Positions 18,780-27,111 of a stretch of 64,000 nt of DNA are shown here, one piece after another. Under the pieces are notes generated by a model that ran no database searches, was not told the origin of the DNA, and saw only the letters and a program-made list of their open reading frames with translations. This DNA is from Bacillota bacterium (lineage in GTDB: Bacteria; Bacillota_A; Clostridia; Christensenellales; Aristaeellaceae): positions 5,547-69,546 of the forward strand of contig JAEZSP010000031.1 in NCBI GenBank assembly GCA_023421735.1, written 5' to 3'. The stretch's first letter is position 1. Each line of letters opens with the position of its first letter. The translations under genes were made by a program, and so were the position numbers.

Positions 18780-18837
18780 GGCAGGGGTTCTGCCCGATTG
18801 TCCCTTGGATATTTTGTAAAAAGAATCAGTTGATCAT

Positions 18838-18870
18838 CGGCGCCGCGGGGATTTAATCCCCGCGCCGCCG
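18838..18870 (+). terminator. GC-rich hairpin after the aminotransferase gene
   Basis: CGCGGGGATT pairs with AATCCCCGCG, extended by CGGCG/CCGCC. There is no T-tract. It lies in the convergent space with spoIIE and may act bidirectionally. Confidence 0.5.
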
Positions 18871-18880
18871 AATGCACAGA

Positions 18881-18974
18881 ATCGTCCGCCCAGGGCTGGG
18901 CCCCCGGGCGTACGAAGGACGGTCGTCTTATTCCGGTTGACAGGGGATTCGCAAAAGTACCAGCCCTTGTGCGG
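18881..18974. repeat. Intergenic repeat family B, copy 1
   Basis: About 95 bases match a second copy at 56895-56990 in the same order: ATCG-rich start, GGGCTGG..CCCCGGGCG, a divergent centre, GGGATTCGCA and CAGCCCTTGTGCGG. Both copies abut the 3' end of a minus-strand gene in a convergent spacer. Confidence 0.65.
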
Positions 18975-18987
18975 TGCCCGGGCGTCC

Positions 18988-21249
18988 TTACGCTTTTTCG
19001 ACCTTCACGCACACCACGGTCATGTCGTCACGCCTGCGCGCGGCGCGTGCGGCCGCCGCGTTGACAATGGTCTCCGCTAGGGCGGCTGGCGCGGCGAAGG
19101 ATGCGTTGAGGATGAGATCTTCCATCACCTCCTCGGGAAGCGCTTCTGCGATGCCATCGGTCGTCATGACGATGACGTCGCCCGCGCGCAGGTTGACGGT
19201 GGTGAGTCCGGGTTGCACGTCTTCGAGGATGCCGAGGGGGAGGCGACCACCCTCGACGGCGATGAGTTCACCCGCGCGCACCACATAGGAACGGCAGGCG
19301 GAGAGCTTGGTGAAATCGGCGCGCGCGGCGGCGAGATCGATGAAGAGCATATCGACGGTGGCGAACAGTTCATCTCCGCCGCGCGCGAGCATGACGCCAT
19401 TGACGGTGGAGACGGCAAGCTCGCGGGGGACGTCCGCCGCCACAAGCGCGTGGATGAGCCGGAGCACCTTGTCGCTCTCTTCAGCGGCTGCTTCGCCGCT
19501 GCCCATGCCGTCCGAGAGCGCCACGAGCAGTCTGTCGGCGGAGAGTCGCCGAATGAGGTGGCTGTCGCCGCTTGGGAGATCCGGTTCCGCGGAGAGAGTG
19601 CTCACGCCCGCCTGGGCGTCGAGTGCGCAGCGCGGAACGAAGACCGCCACCGCGTCTTGGGATGCGTCCACGCCGAAGGGGCGATTCTGGGAGAGGGAAA
19701 CGTCGCGCGCCGCGCGCTGGAGCTCGTCCTGCGCCCAAGTGCGCCTGAGTTCTACGGTCAATTCGAGCCGTCCGGTCTTGAGCGCCGTCACGTCCCGCAC
19801 GGGGAATCCGGAAGCGAGGAGCGCATCGCGGGCGCGGGCAGCCGCACCGTCCCGACAGGAGACGGGTCGCGCCTGATCCGCCGCGAGGAAGTTGAGGAGT
19901 TCCGCCGCCTGGGAGAATTGGGCGCCGATGAGCCTGCGCGCTTCCATCAGACGAAGGCGCTTGTGGCGCTGGGCGGCAAATTCGTTGAGCAGGCTTCCAA
20001 GCCGCGCGGGTACGGTCATGCCGCGCCTACACAGGCGAAGGATGTCCGGCGGAATGTCGCCGCCGTCGAAGGGGGAACCGCCGCATTCGATGGAGGCGGT
20101 CATGAGCTGACAGAAAAGCTTGACGGCGCGGCTGTTTGCGCCCGGCCAGCAGGCCGCGTAATCCGGGCAGCCGCCGCAAAGCGACGCGCGCATCCGGGAT
20201 AAAAGAAGCTGTTCGCCAAAGGCCGGGTCGCCGCCGCCGCATGCTTCCGACATGGCGAGGAACGCGTCGCTCATTGCGCGCAGCCCCGCCTCGCTCTTGC
20301 GCCGAAGTGCCAATGTAATCCGCTCGTCGCGCCGCGCCCTTGGTTGGAACGCATCCGCGACCAGATCGAGGAGGTGCCCGGGAATGGCCGCCTGTGCCGC
20401 ACATGCGACGAGCACCCAGAGGGAGGCATCCGCGCCCAGATAGAGCCGCATGGGCGCCCAGGCGAGAATCGCCGCGAGCGAGCGCCAGATTGCGCCGGGC
20501 TTTCGAATCAGGTTCGCTGCGTCTGCCGCGCCTCCCACCATGCAGACCAGCGCAAACCCCCCCGGCCCTGATCCGGTGATTGCGCACACCGCCCCCAGGG
20601 CCGTTCCAAACAGTGCGCCACGGTTCGCCGCGCCCGCTGCCACGGCGAAAAACGCCGCAAAGGGCACCGGATCGAGCCGGAGGGCACCGGCACATAGGAC
20701 GCCCGCACAGGAGAAGGATGCAAGCGCGACCCTTCCCCGCATGGCGTGTACGCGATCTCCGGCGGAGAGGACCCCCGCGAGGAGCGCCGCGCCGATCGCC
20801 GCAGCAAGCGCCATCAGCCAGTTGCCAGGGGAATCTCCCGCCGCTGCCAGGCCAGGCAGGAGAACTGAAAATCCTGCAAGCAGCATGGGAACCGCCGCCT
20901 CCTCGGCGCGCAGTTTGACGAAGCGCCGGGCGAGAAAGTCCCATAAAAGCCACAGCGCGAGCGCGACTGCGCATGCGGCAGGCGGGAACAGCGATTCGGG
21001 CTCAAAGCCGAGGATGAATGAGCCGAGTGCGCAACCGAACAGGAGCGCAGGAAGGCTCGTCCCCCGCATAAGCTCCGCCGAAAAATATGCGGCTGCGATG
21101 GGCGCGATCCCAGGCCCGATGCGCGCCCTCGAAAAGACTGCCATAAGGGCCGCTCTGCCCAGGGCTTCCCGCACTTGTGGCGCGTCCTGGGCCCAAATGA
21201 TGTCGCGCACGCGCTTTTTCAGCGCTCCGGCGAAAGTGATGTCAACCAT
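18988..21249 (-). CDS. spoIIE: Stage II sporulation protein E (PP2C phosphatase)
   Basis: 753 residues. SpoIIE dephosphorylates SpoIIAA in the forespore, releasing sigma-F, and helps form the polar septum. The N-terminal ~300 residues are a run of hydrophobic segments typical of its membrane anchor; a central regulatory region follows, and the C-terminal PP2C/SpoIIE domain has LVALSDGMGSGEAAAEES and VIVMTTDGIAEALPEE with metal-binding Asp residues. ATG 21249 follows AAAGGGG. It is strong evidence for an endospore-forming lineage. Confidence 0.94.
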   Translation of the reverse strand: MVDITFAGALKKRVRDIIWAQDAPQVREALGRAALMAVFSRARIGPGIAPIAAAYFSAELMRGTSLPALLFGCALGSFILGFEPESLFPPAACAVALALWLLWDFLARRFVKLRAEEAAVPMLLAGFSVLLPGLAAAGDSPGNWLMALAAAIGAALLAGVLSAGDRVHAMRGRVALASFSCAGVLCAGALRLDPVPFAAFFAVAAGAANRGALFGTALGAVCAITGSGPGGFALVCMVGGAADAANLIRKPGAIWRSLAAILAWAPMRLYLGADASLWVLVACAAQAAIPGHLLDLVADAFQPRARRDERITLALRRKSEAGLRAMSDAFLAMSEACGGGDPAFGEQLLLSRMRASLCGGCPDYAACWPGANSRAVKLFCQLMTASIECGGSPFDGGDIPPDILRLCRRGMTVPARLGSLLNEFAAQRHKRLRLMEARRLIGAQFSQAAELLNFLAADQARPVSCRDGAAARARDALLASGFPVRDVTALKTGRLELTVELRRTWAQDELQRAARDVSLSQNRPFGVDASQDAVAVFVPRCALDAQAGVSTLSAEPDLPSGDSHLIRRLSADRLLVALSDGMGSGEAAAEESDKVLRLIHALVAADVPRELAVSTVNGVMLARGGDELFATVDMLFIDLAAARADFTKLSACRSYVVRAGELIAVEGGRLPLGILEDVQPGLTTVNLRAGDVIVMTTDGIAEALPEEVMEDLILNASFAAPAALAETIVNAAAARAARRRDDMTVVCVKVEKA

Positions 21250-21468
21250 GCCCGCACCCCTTTCAGGTTACATCCGCACTTATATATGATACATATTGAC
21301 ACATGTGAATCACACGATGTGACCGCGCGGCGTTGCAGGCATTACTTATGCCACAGCCTTTCCCGATATTAACCAATTGGCCGAATAAATCCGCGCATAA
21401 ATTCTGGAAGAGATGGCAACGCTATTCACATCCAGCCGGGATGACCGGCAAATAAGGAGTGATACCGG

Positions 21469-21684
21469 ATGCTTGACCGCACGTCGCTCGTGATAACAAT
21501 CATTGGAGCGATCAACTGGCTGCTCGTGGGCCTCTTCCAGTTCGACCTTGTCGCATACATCTGCGGCGGACAGACCGCTGTGATCAGCCGCGTGGTGTAC
21601 ACCATCGTGGGGATCGCGGGGCTTTGGTGCATCTCTCTCTTGTTCCGTGAACGCGTTCCGAAAGAGGACAGGGAACACGAGTGA
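21469..21684 (+). CDS. DUF378 family small membrane protein
   Basis: 71 residues with two membrane segments and the family signature INWLLVGLFQFDLVA near the start and YTIVGIAGLW in the second helix. Function unknown (YuzA-like). ATG 21469 follows AAGGAGTG. The ~220 bases between it and spoIIE hold no other gene. Confidence 0.85.
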   Translation: MLDRTSLVITIIGAINWLLVGLFQFDLVAYICGGQTAVISRVVYTIVGIAGLWCISLLFRERVPKEDREHE

Positions 21685-21797
21685 CATCGGGCGGGCGAAT
21701 CCGTGAGATTCGTCCGTTACATATTAACTGTAATCATGTGAGATTAGATGTAACAGCTTGATGCGGTTTCCGCGACAAATTTCGCGTTGATACATCC

Positions 21798-21826
21798 TTT
21801 ACATTGCGATCCAGCTATGATAGAAT
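21798..21826 (+). promoter_or_regulatory. Sigma-A promoter for the small SH3 protein
   Basis: TTTACA and TAGAAT are 17 bases apart, 31 bases before the start codon. Confidence 0.65.
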
Positions 21827-21857
21827 AGGTGATACAAACAAGATGGAGGTTTCCCGT

Positions 21858-22343
21858 ATGAAACGGATCGCCGCAGCGTTCTTATGTGCCCTTTTCATCA
21901 TGTCTTTCGCGGCGCCGGAAGTGGGTTACGCAAAAACAAAAACGGTATACATACTCAACGTGGAAAACGACGGCGCCCGCATGCGAAAAGAGCCGAATTC
22001 CACATCGGATAACGTCGAAGTCACGCTCAAAAAAGGCACGAAAGTGTTCTATCTCGGCAAGTCCGGCGCATGGTACAAGGTGCGCAGCGAATACGGGCCG
22101 TCCGGATGGGTCTATAAAGGTTACCTGAAATACTACGGTGCGGTATCCCTTTCGAGCGTCTACATCGTTTCCGCAAAGACGCCCGTTTACAAAAAGACAA
22201 GCTCCGGCGTTAAGAAATCCATGACGTTTTCACAAAAGCAGTTTGTGATTGTGCGCGCGGCGAACAAAACATGGGCATATATTTATACGCTCTCAGGTGC
22301 GAGAGGATATGTTCAGGTCGATCGCCTGAGCCCCGTCCGATGA
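21858..22343 (+). CDS. Small secreted SH3b-domain protein
   Basis: 161 residues with a signal peptide ending near GYAKT and one clear SH3b repeat (ARMRKEPNSTSDN..GAWYKVRSEYGPSGWVYKGYL) followed by a weaker second one. Probably binds the cell wall. ATG 21858 is preceded by GGAGG at 21845-21849; the frame opens earlier at 21804 but inside the promoter. It is monocistronic, with a terminator that includes its stop codon. Confidence 0.8.
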   Translation: MKRIAAAFLCALFIMSFAAPEVGYAKTKTVYILNVENDGARMRKEPNSTSDNVEVTLKKGTKVFYLGKSGAWYKVRSEYGPSGWVYKGYLKYYGAVSLSSVYIVSAKTPVYKKTSSGVKKSMTFSQKQFVIVRAANKTWAYIYTLSGARGYVQVDRLSPVR

Positions 22344-22358
22344 GGACGGGTTTTTTTT
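22332..22358 (+). terminator. Terminator overlapping the stop codon of the SH3 gene
   Basis: CCCGTCC / GGACGGG followed by eight T. The TGA stop (22341-22343) lies within the loop, so the last coding bases form the 5' arm. Confidence 0.93.
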
Positions 22359-22456
22359 GATCGGAGAACCCAGGAAAGGATTGCAGAATAGGATGGGGCA
22401 GAGGTTGCGATTTTACCGCAGACCTTCGTTTGCAGTATGCGAGGAGAGGGATTAAC

Positions 22457-22645
22457 ATGCGCATGCACAAAATCATTCTATTGTTCCTGATTGTTCTTTT
22501 ACTCATTACACTGACCGCATGCTCGAAGACAAAGCCCGACAATAACCTGGAAAGGCTGTGGGAAAGCCTGATCGCGCAGGAGCACACAAACGGGGTTGCG
22601 GACGTCGCATACGGCGAACTGGCGGCCGGAATCGATCGAGCATAA
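22457..22645 (+). CDS. Small putative lipoprotein
   Basis: 62 residues: Met-Arg-Met-His-Lys, a hydrophobic run, and the lipobox LTAC followed by a short acidic tail. Lipid modification and outer-face membrane anchoring are expected; no further domain is visible. ATG 22457 follows GGAGAGGG. Small size and lack of relatives I recognise leave function open. Confidence 0.6.
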   Translation: MRMHKIILLFLIVLLLITLTACSKTKPDNNLERLWESLIAQEHTNGVADVAYGELAAGIDRA

Positions 22646-22651
22646 AAAAAG

Positions 22652-22682
22652 AAACGGCGTCATCGGCGCCGTTTTTCTTTCG
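22652..22682. terminator. Bidirectional terminator between convergent genes
   Basis: AAACGGCG / CGCCGTTT stem with a T-tract on the plus side (TTTTTCTTT) and on the minus side (CTTTTTTTA). It serves the lipoprotein gene and the opposing DUF1801 operon. Confidence 0.85.
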
Positions 22683-22684
22683 TG

Positions 22685-23038
22685 TCAGCCGTGCATGCGT
22701 GCGACCAATTCTTCAATGGCCTCCTCCAACAGGACGCGTTCCTCCGTGTTTTGATAGGGCACGTTCACACAGCCCTTGCCCTTGCCGGGCTTTTTCAATC
22801 GCTTCTGCAGTTGCGCGATGTAGTCAAAGTCCAACGTATGCATCGACAGATGCGCGTTTGCCGCCGAAAACGAAATGAATTTGAGCTTATCCCCTGCGAC
22901 AGGCCGGAACGTCGGCACGCCGTAGTACATCAGCTCTTCGATATCCGGATGCTTTTTGCGCATGTAATCCACAAAATACGCCGTCCACTCCCGTGCGTCG
23001 CCTACAAGGCCGTCCAGATACTCCCCGATATACGTCAT
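22685..23038 (-). CDS. DUF1801-like (YdhG) family protein
   Basis: 117 residues with EELMYYGVPTFRPVAGDKLKFISFSAANAHLSMH, a pattern typical of DUF1801/YdhG proteins, some of which have been proposed as iron chaperones. ATG 23038 follows GAGGAGGG; the longer frame to 23122 overlaps the upstream gene. It is the last gene of an operon with the HExxH protein, with start and upstream stop almost touching. Confidence 0.7.
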   Translation of the reverse strand: MTYIGEYLDGLVGDAREWTAYFVDYMRKKHPDIEELMYYGVPTFRPVAGDKLKFISFSAANAHLSMHTLDFDYIAQLQKRLKKPGKGKGCVNVPYQNTEERVLLEEAIEELVARMHG

Positions 23039-23039
23039 A

Positions 23040-24065
23040 TCATCCCTCCTCGCCTGATATGATACCACATTCTTCCCGATAAATCGCATGCACTTCATTT
23101 TTTGACCCGGGTGCCATTTCAAGGAGAATCGGCCCCGTGATCAGCGCGCCGTCGAGCATCACAAAGCGCGTGCACAGAACAAAATCGCCCGCGCGCGTCA
23201 TGTTCATGGGATCATAGCCCGTGATCCATGCATGGCGTTCATATCGCACGTTTTCCGCCCGAAACAAACGGCAGCGTTCTCCCATACGTGCCGTTTCCGC
23301 CTGAACAAGGCAGGAGACATCCGGCGCGTCGCCCGCAGATTCCGGTGCGATCTGCGAAAGGACGATCTCCCCCAGCGCGCGCGTCTCGCGTCCGACGTCG
23401 TGGAAGCATGTGTACCCCGCGTCCTGCGCGGCGGCGAGAAGAAGTGCGCCCGAAAAATAGGCGATCCTGCGCGTGTCGTGCAAAATCGACCGATCAAGCA
23501 ACCGTTCCCTGTGTGCCGCACGCGCGATCGCGCCCTTTTCCGGCGCGATCATCGAAAGCGCCGCCACGCCCATGTACTCCGCCATTCCCTCGGCCGTTTC
23601 CGCCCATTCAGCCTCGCGCGTCAGCGGCGGATTTGCCGCCCGCCTGCGCGCCCGCGCATCGGCAAACCGGGCGAGGGAGGGATGTTCCTCCGCGAGAAGC
23701 GCACACTCAAGCGCGCGCAAACCGAGCTCGCCGTCGTCGATCCCCAGCCGCAGGATTTCGAGGTCGTTGGGGAAGCGCGTCTCGCCCCGCGCATATTGAA
23801 AGGCGTGAAACATCTCGTGAACCATTCCCGCCGCAAGTTCATCCGGATCCTCGTTGCCCGCGGCATTCCAAATGGCAGTCCATTTGCCGTCCAGCAGGAT
23901 CGCGGTGTTTCCCAGAAACCGATCGTCGCGCGGGATCTCGCGGTCGCCGAGATCGACCGTCTTCTCATCATAGAGCGCGAACGGCACGCGCGTGAAGCCC
24001 GGCCAGAGTGCGGCAAAGTCCACCCGGTTCAGCCGATCAGAGATTATGGCATACAAATTCATCAT
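23040..24065 (-). CDS. Putative HExxH protein of unknown function
   Basis: 341 residues, no signal peptide. MVHEMFHAFQYAR fits the HExxH zinc motif, and a downstream Glu-rich helix (ETAEGMAEYMG) is where a third zinc ligand of a gluzincin-like peptidase could sit. The rest is not recognisable. Two adjacent ATG codons (24065, 24062) follow AAGGGGTG. It is operonic with the DUF1801 gene. Peptidase activity is a hypothesis; I do not recognise the family. Confidence 0.6.
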   Translation of the reverse strand: MMNLYAIISDRLNRVDFAALWPGFTRVPFALYDEKTVDLGDREIPRDDRFLGNTAILLDGKWTAIWNAAGNEDPDELAAGMVHEMFHAFQYARGETRFPNDLEILRLGIDDGELGLRALECALLAEEHPSLARFADARARRRAANPPLTREAEWAETAEGMAEYMGVAALSMIAPEKGAIARAAHRERLLDRSILHDTRRIAYFSGALLLAAAQDAGYTCFHDVGRETRALGEIVLSQIAPESAGDAPDVSCLVQAETARMGERCRLFRAENVRYERHAWITGYDPMNMTRAGDFVLCTRFVMLDGALITGPILLEMAPGSKNEVHAIYREECGIISGEEG

Positions 24066-24081
24066 ACATCACCCCTTGTCG

Positions 24082-24111
24082 GCATGATACCATCGGGCGG
24101 GGTGTGGATTC
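24082..24111 (-). promoter_or_regulatory. Promoter of the HExxH-DUF1801 operon
   Basis: On the minus strand TTGAAT and TATCAT are 18 bases apart, shortly upstream of the start. Confidence 0.55.
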
Positions 24112-24133
24112 AACGTGAAATGGTGTGCCGTTT

Positions 24134-24544
24134 TCACAGTTCTTTGAGCACGCGCTGTACGGCCTCGGGCAGTCCGATGAGGGTCACGCGCGTCATGCCC
24201 GTTGTTCCATCCTGCTCATAGCGCATCTCGACGTCCCGACACGCGGCGAGCAGATTTTGGAGGAATGTTTCCGGCGCGTCCGGCATATCCAATACGCACA
24301 GCATGCTCGGCGCGGCTTTATGGCGATTGTTCAAAAAATCGTCTGCCATCGCGCGGCGGTGCCTTGCCGACAGCTTCCGGATCTCTGGGCGATTCATGAA
24401 GCGGCCGACTTCCTCCGGTGCATAGCGCCACCTGCCTGCGACCTTCTCGCCCACGAGCGTGCCGGATGCGACGTGTTTTCGGAGCGTGCGCTGTGTGATG
24501 CCCGTCATGAGCGCCACATCCGCGAGTGAGTATGATTTATCCAT
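24134..24544 (-). CDS. Small helix-turn-helix (MerR/excisionase-type) DNA-binding protein
   Basis: 136 residues. The N-terminus (SLADVALMTGITQRTLRKHVASGTLVGEKVAGRWRY) is a winged HTH of the excisionase/MerR type; the rest is an alpha/beta domain I do not recognise. Its ATG overlaps the end of the TtcA-like gene by 8 bases, so it is co-transcribed. It may regulate its own operon; no target is evident. Confidence 0.7.
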   Translation of the reverse strand: MDKSYSLADVALMTGITQRTLRKHVASGTLVGEKVAGRWRYAPEEVGRFMNRPEIRKLSARHRRAMADDFLNNRHKAAPSMLCVLDMPDAPETFLQNLLAACRDVEMRYEQDGTTGMTRVTLIGLPEAVQRVLKEL

Positions 24545-25298
24545 CTTTCCGGCTGAGCCGCGCGGGCTTTCCCGTAATTTCGATGGGCTTTTCCCAAAGC
24601 CCGTATTGATCGCTGTTGCGAAGCGCGTTGAGCATGTATTCCCGCGCGCGCGGATAGCGCTTGCACAAATCGTTCACAAGGCCCTTCACCTCGGCGCGCT
24701 TCGTATCGCCGTTTGCGGGACAGGGTGATTTCGTGATCGGCAGATTGAACTTGCGCGCCGCGTGGATGATGTCCTTTTCGGGCAGGTAGACCATGGGGCG
24801 GATTTGGGTGATCTCCTGCTTTGAAAGGTATGTGACCGGGTGAAACGTATGGAGCCGTCCTTCATATAATAATGAGAGCATAAGCGTCTCGATGGCATCG
24901 TCCCTGTGGTGCCCGAGCGCCAGTTTGTTTGCGCCGATTTCGCGGCAATAGTCGGTCAGCGCGCCCCTTCGCATTTTTGCGCACAGCGCACAGGGGTTTT
25001 TTTCCTTGCGCTGATTGAAGATCACGTCGCCTATGTCCGTCTCCCTGACGAAATACGGTACGTCCAATTCGTCCGCGAGTTTTTGAACCGGAGAAAAATC
25101 GACCTTTTCGAGCCCCATTCCGAGCGTAACGGCGGTTAGTTTGAAGCTATGCTTGCAAAAATGTCTGTAAAGCGCAAGCCCATACAGCAAAACGAGGCTA
25201 TCCTTTCCGCCGGAAACGCCGACCGCGACGTGGTCGCCCTCCGCAATCATGCCGAAATCCTCGTCGGCGCGGCGCATACAGCCAAGAACCAGTTTCAA
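24537..25298 (-). CDS. TtcA-family tRNA 2-thiolation PP-loop ATPase
   Basis: 253 residues. The PP-loop SGGKDS near residue 30 activates the tRNA base with ATP; CALCAKMRRG supplies a Cys pair and SPCPANGD a further Cys, as in TtcA, which forms 2-thiocytidine 32 using a [4Fe-4S] cluster. It is shorter than E. coli TtcA, consistent with the clostridial group; the exact base modified cannot be told. The start is TTG 25298 behind GGAGGG, as no ATG is better placed. Confidence 0.82.
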   Translation of the reverse strand: MKLVLGCMRRADEDFGMIAEGDHVAVGVSGGKDSLVLLYGLALYRHFCKHSFKLTAVTLGMGLEKVDFSPVQKLADELDVPYFVRETDIGDVIFNQRKEKNPCALCAKMRRGALTDYCREIGANKLALGHHRDDAIETLMLSLLYEGRLHTFHPVTYLSKQEITQIRPMVYLPEKDIIHAARKFNLPITKSPCPANGDTKRAEVKGLVNDLCKRYPRAREYMLNALRNSDQYGLWEKPIEITGKPARLSRKDG

Positions 25299-25329
25299 TG
25301 GTTGTTCCCTCCATCATTTGATCTCTACT

Positions 25330-25358
25330 ATCATACCCGTCCGATGGGTTTCCGTCAA
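25330..25358 (-). promoter_or_regulatory. Promoter of the TtcA-like/HTH operon
   Basis: On the minus strand TTGACG and TATGAT are 17 bases apart, ~30 bases before the start. Confidence 0.65.
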
Positions 25359-25413
25359 GGTGACCAATCTATGAACGTTTTTTTAACATGTTTTGCATAA
25401 GCCCATTCGCGCC

Positions 25414-25442
25414 TTGAATGGGTCATTTCAATGTGTTATAAT
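25414..25442 (+). promoter_or_regulatory. Promoter of the foldase-like gene
   Basis: TTGAAT and TATAAT separated by 17 bases, followed by an AGGAGG site at 25472. Confidence 0.75.
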
Positions 25443-25485
25443 CATAAACGAACCGCAGTTGCGGCAGAAACAGGAGGACGAATGA

Positions 25486-26877
25486 ATGAATTATAAGAGG
25501 ATTGCATCGCTGTTCTTGGTGCTTGCGCTCGCGCTGGTCTCTACCGGGGCGTTCGCCACGTCGAACGATGATACTGCGGCAAAGATCGCGGAATACGAGG
25601 CGAAGATCGCCGATCTCGAGGCGCAGGTGGCTGACCTCCAGCACCAGCTCGATATCCAAAACTACGTCGTGAGTTTTGATGGCGGCTATGTGACCGTTGA
25701 AGATGCACTCGCGCGTTACAGCTACGTCGAATATATGTACCAGTCCTACGGATACTCGCTCGACGGATACGAGGATCAGGTCAAACAGGACATCATGACG
25801 TCGATGGCGAAGGACGCGGTCGTGAAATACAAGGCCGACGAACTTGGCATCGATACCCCCGATGATGCAAAGGCAGCGGAGCTCCTTCAGGCCGCAACCG
25901 ATGATTTTAATCAGTACATCGATTACTATCGCCAGAATTTTGAGGCCGACGGCAAGACCGACGACGAGGTTGTCGCAGACACCACCGCCTATCTTTCGGA
26001 CAACGGCCTCACGCTCGACACCCTCTATCAGGATCAGCTTGAGAGCTTTGCCAAGGATCAGCTCTACGCCTATGTCGCTGATCCGATCACGGTGACCGAC
26101 GAAGAGGTTTCTGCCGAATACGACAAGCTCTTGGCGGCCGATCAGGCGTCCTACGAAGGCAATGCCTATGCCTATGAGTCTGCGGATGCCTCCGGCACCG
26201 ATATTTATTGGAATCCCGAAGGCTATCGCAAGGTCAAACAGGTGCTCATCGTCTTCTCAGACGATCAGGCCAGCCGCTATTCCGACATCACGTCGCGCAT
26301 CTCCGGATTTGAAAGCGAGTTGGCTGCGCTCGACGCGACGCCCGCACCCGATGCGACGGCTGCCGCGGAAGCGACCGACACGACCGAGCCGACGGCCACG
26401 CCCCGCACTGCAGAGCTGATCAATGCGGATCTCGACGCGGCAAAAGCCGAACTCGAAGCGCTCTATCAGGAGCTCATGCCCACCGCACAGGACGTCGTGG
26501 ATCTGTTCCATGCGGGCACCGGCATCGATGAACTCATCTCCATCTATGGCGGCGATCCCGGCATGACCAACGAGCCCACCGCGACCAACGGTTACGTCGT
26601 TTCCGCTGATTCCGCTTACTGGGATCCGGCGTTCACACAGGCCGCCATGTCCATCCAGAACGTCGGCGAGATTTCCGAACCGGCGCGCGGCACGAACGGC
26701 CTCTACATCGTCTACTACCTCGGCGATGTTACCCCCGGCGCTGCCGACTTCGAAACCGTCAAGGATCAGGTCAAGGCGACGCTGCTTGACACCAAGCAGT
26801 CGGATGCCTATGATGCGCAGCTCGATACGTGGATGGAAGAACTCAATGTGACGTACTATCCGGACAACTTCAAGTAA
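25486..26877 (+). CDS. Secreted PrsA/SurA-like foldase (peptidyl-prolyl isomerase family)
   Basis: 463 residues with a signal peptide ending in GAFATS, a short coiled coil (EYEAKIADLEAQVADLQ), a helical SurA/PrsA-like N-terminal region and a C-terminal parvulin-type half (GYVVSADSAYWDPAFTQAAMSIQNVGEISEPARGTNGLYIVYYLGD). A ~100-residue Ala/Thr/Asp-rich low-complexity insert splits the parvulin domain after VKQVLIVFSDDQASRY. It probably helps fold exported proteins outside the membrane. There is no lipobox, unlike Bacillus PrsA. It is monocistronic. Confidence 0.78.
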   Translation: MNYKRIASLFLVLALALVSTGAFATSNDDTAAKIAEYEAKIADLEAQVADLQHQLDIQNYVVSFDGGYVTVEDALARYSYVEYMYQSYGYSLDGYEDQVKQDIMTSMAKDAVVKYKADELGIDTPDDAKAAELLQAATDDFNQYIDYYRQNFEADGKTDDEVVADTTAYLSDNGLTLDTLYQDQLESFAKDQLYAYVADPITVTDEEVSAEYDKLLAADQASYEGNAYAYESADASGTDIYWNPEGYRKVKQVLIVFSDDQASRYSDITSRISGFESELAALDATPAPDATAAAEATDTTEPTATPRTAELINADLDAAKAELEALYQELMPTAQDVVDLFHAGTGIDELISIYGGDPGMTNEPTATNGYVVSADSAYWDPAFTQAAMSIQNVGEISEPARGTNGLYIVYYLGDVTPGAADFETVKDQVKATLLDTKQSDAYDAQLDTWMEELNVTYYPDNFK

Positions 26878-26899
26878 TACCAATTCCAAATATGATTTC

Positions 26900-26928
26900 G
26901 GCGGCGTGGGGTTTTCCCCACGCCGCCG
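26900..26928 (+). terminator. GC-rich hairpin after the foldase gene
   Basis: GGCGGCGTGGGG / CCCCACGCCGCC around a TTTT loop, 22 bases after the stop. No T-tract follows. Confidence 0.55.
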
Positions 26929-27007
26929 AGTCGCGTTTTGGCGGTTGCGGTTTGTCAAGGTTCATATGGATACGCCGATTAAACGGCAGATTAACGCGCG
27001 ATCAAGT

Positions 27008-27022
27008 GTTGAGAATCATTCT
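27008..27022. promoter_or_regulatory. Fur-like 7-1-7 palindrome in a convergent spacer
   Basis: TGAGAAT-C-ATTCTCG is a near-perfect inverted repeat matching the layout of Fur-family operators. It lies between two genes that both end here, so no obvious promoter is nearby. A chance palindrome is possible. Confidence 0.3.
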
Positions 27023-27111
27023 CGGCACTTCTTAGCGGTCGAACTGCGCGCCAATAGATGCAAGCGGTAGCCACGCGATTCGAACGACCTCGAAACACCG
27101 GAACTCTTTCG

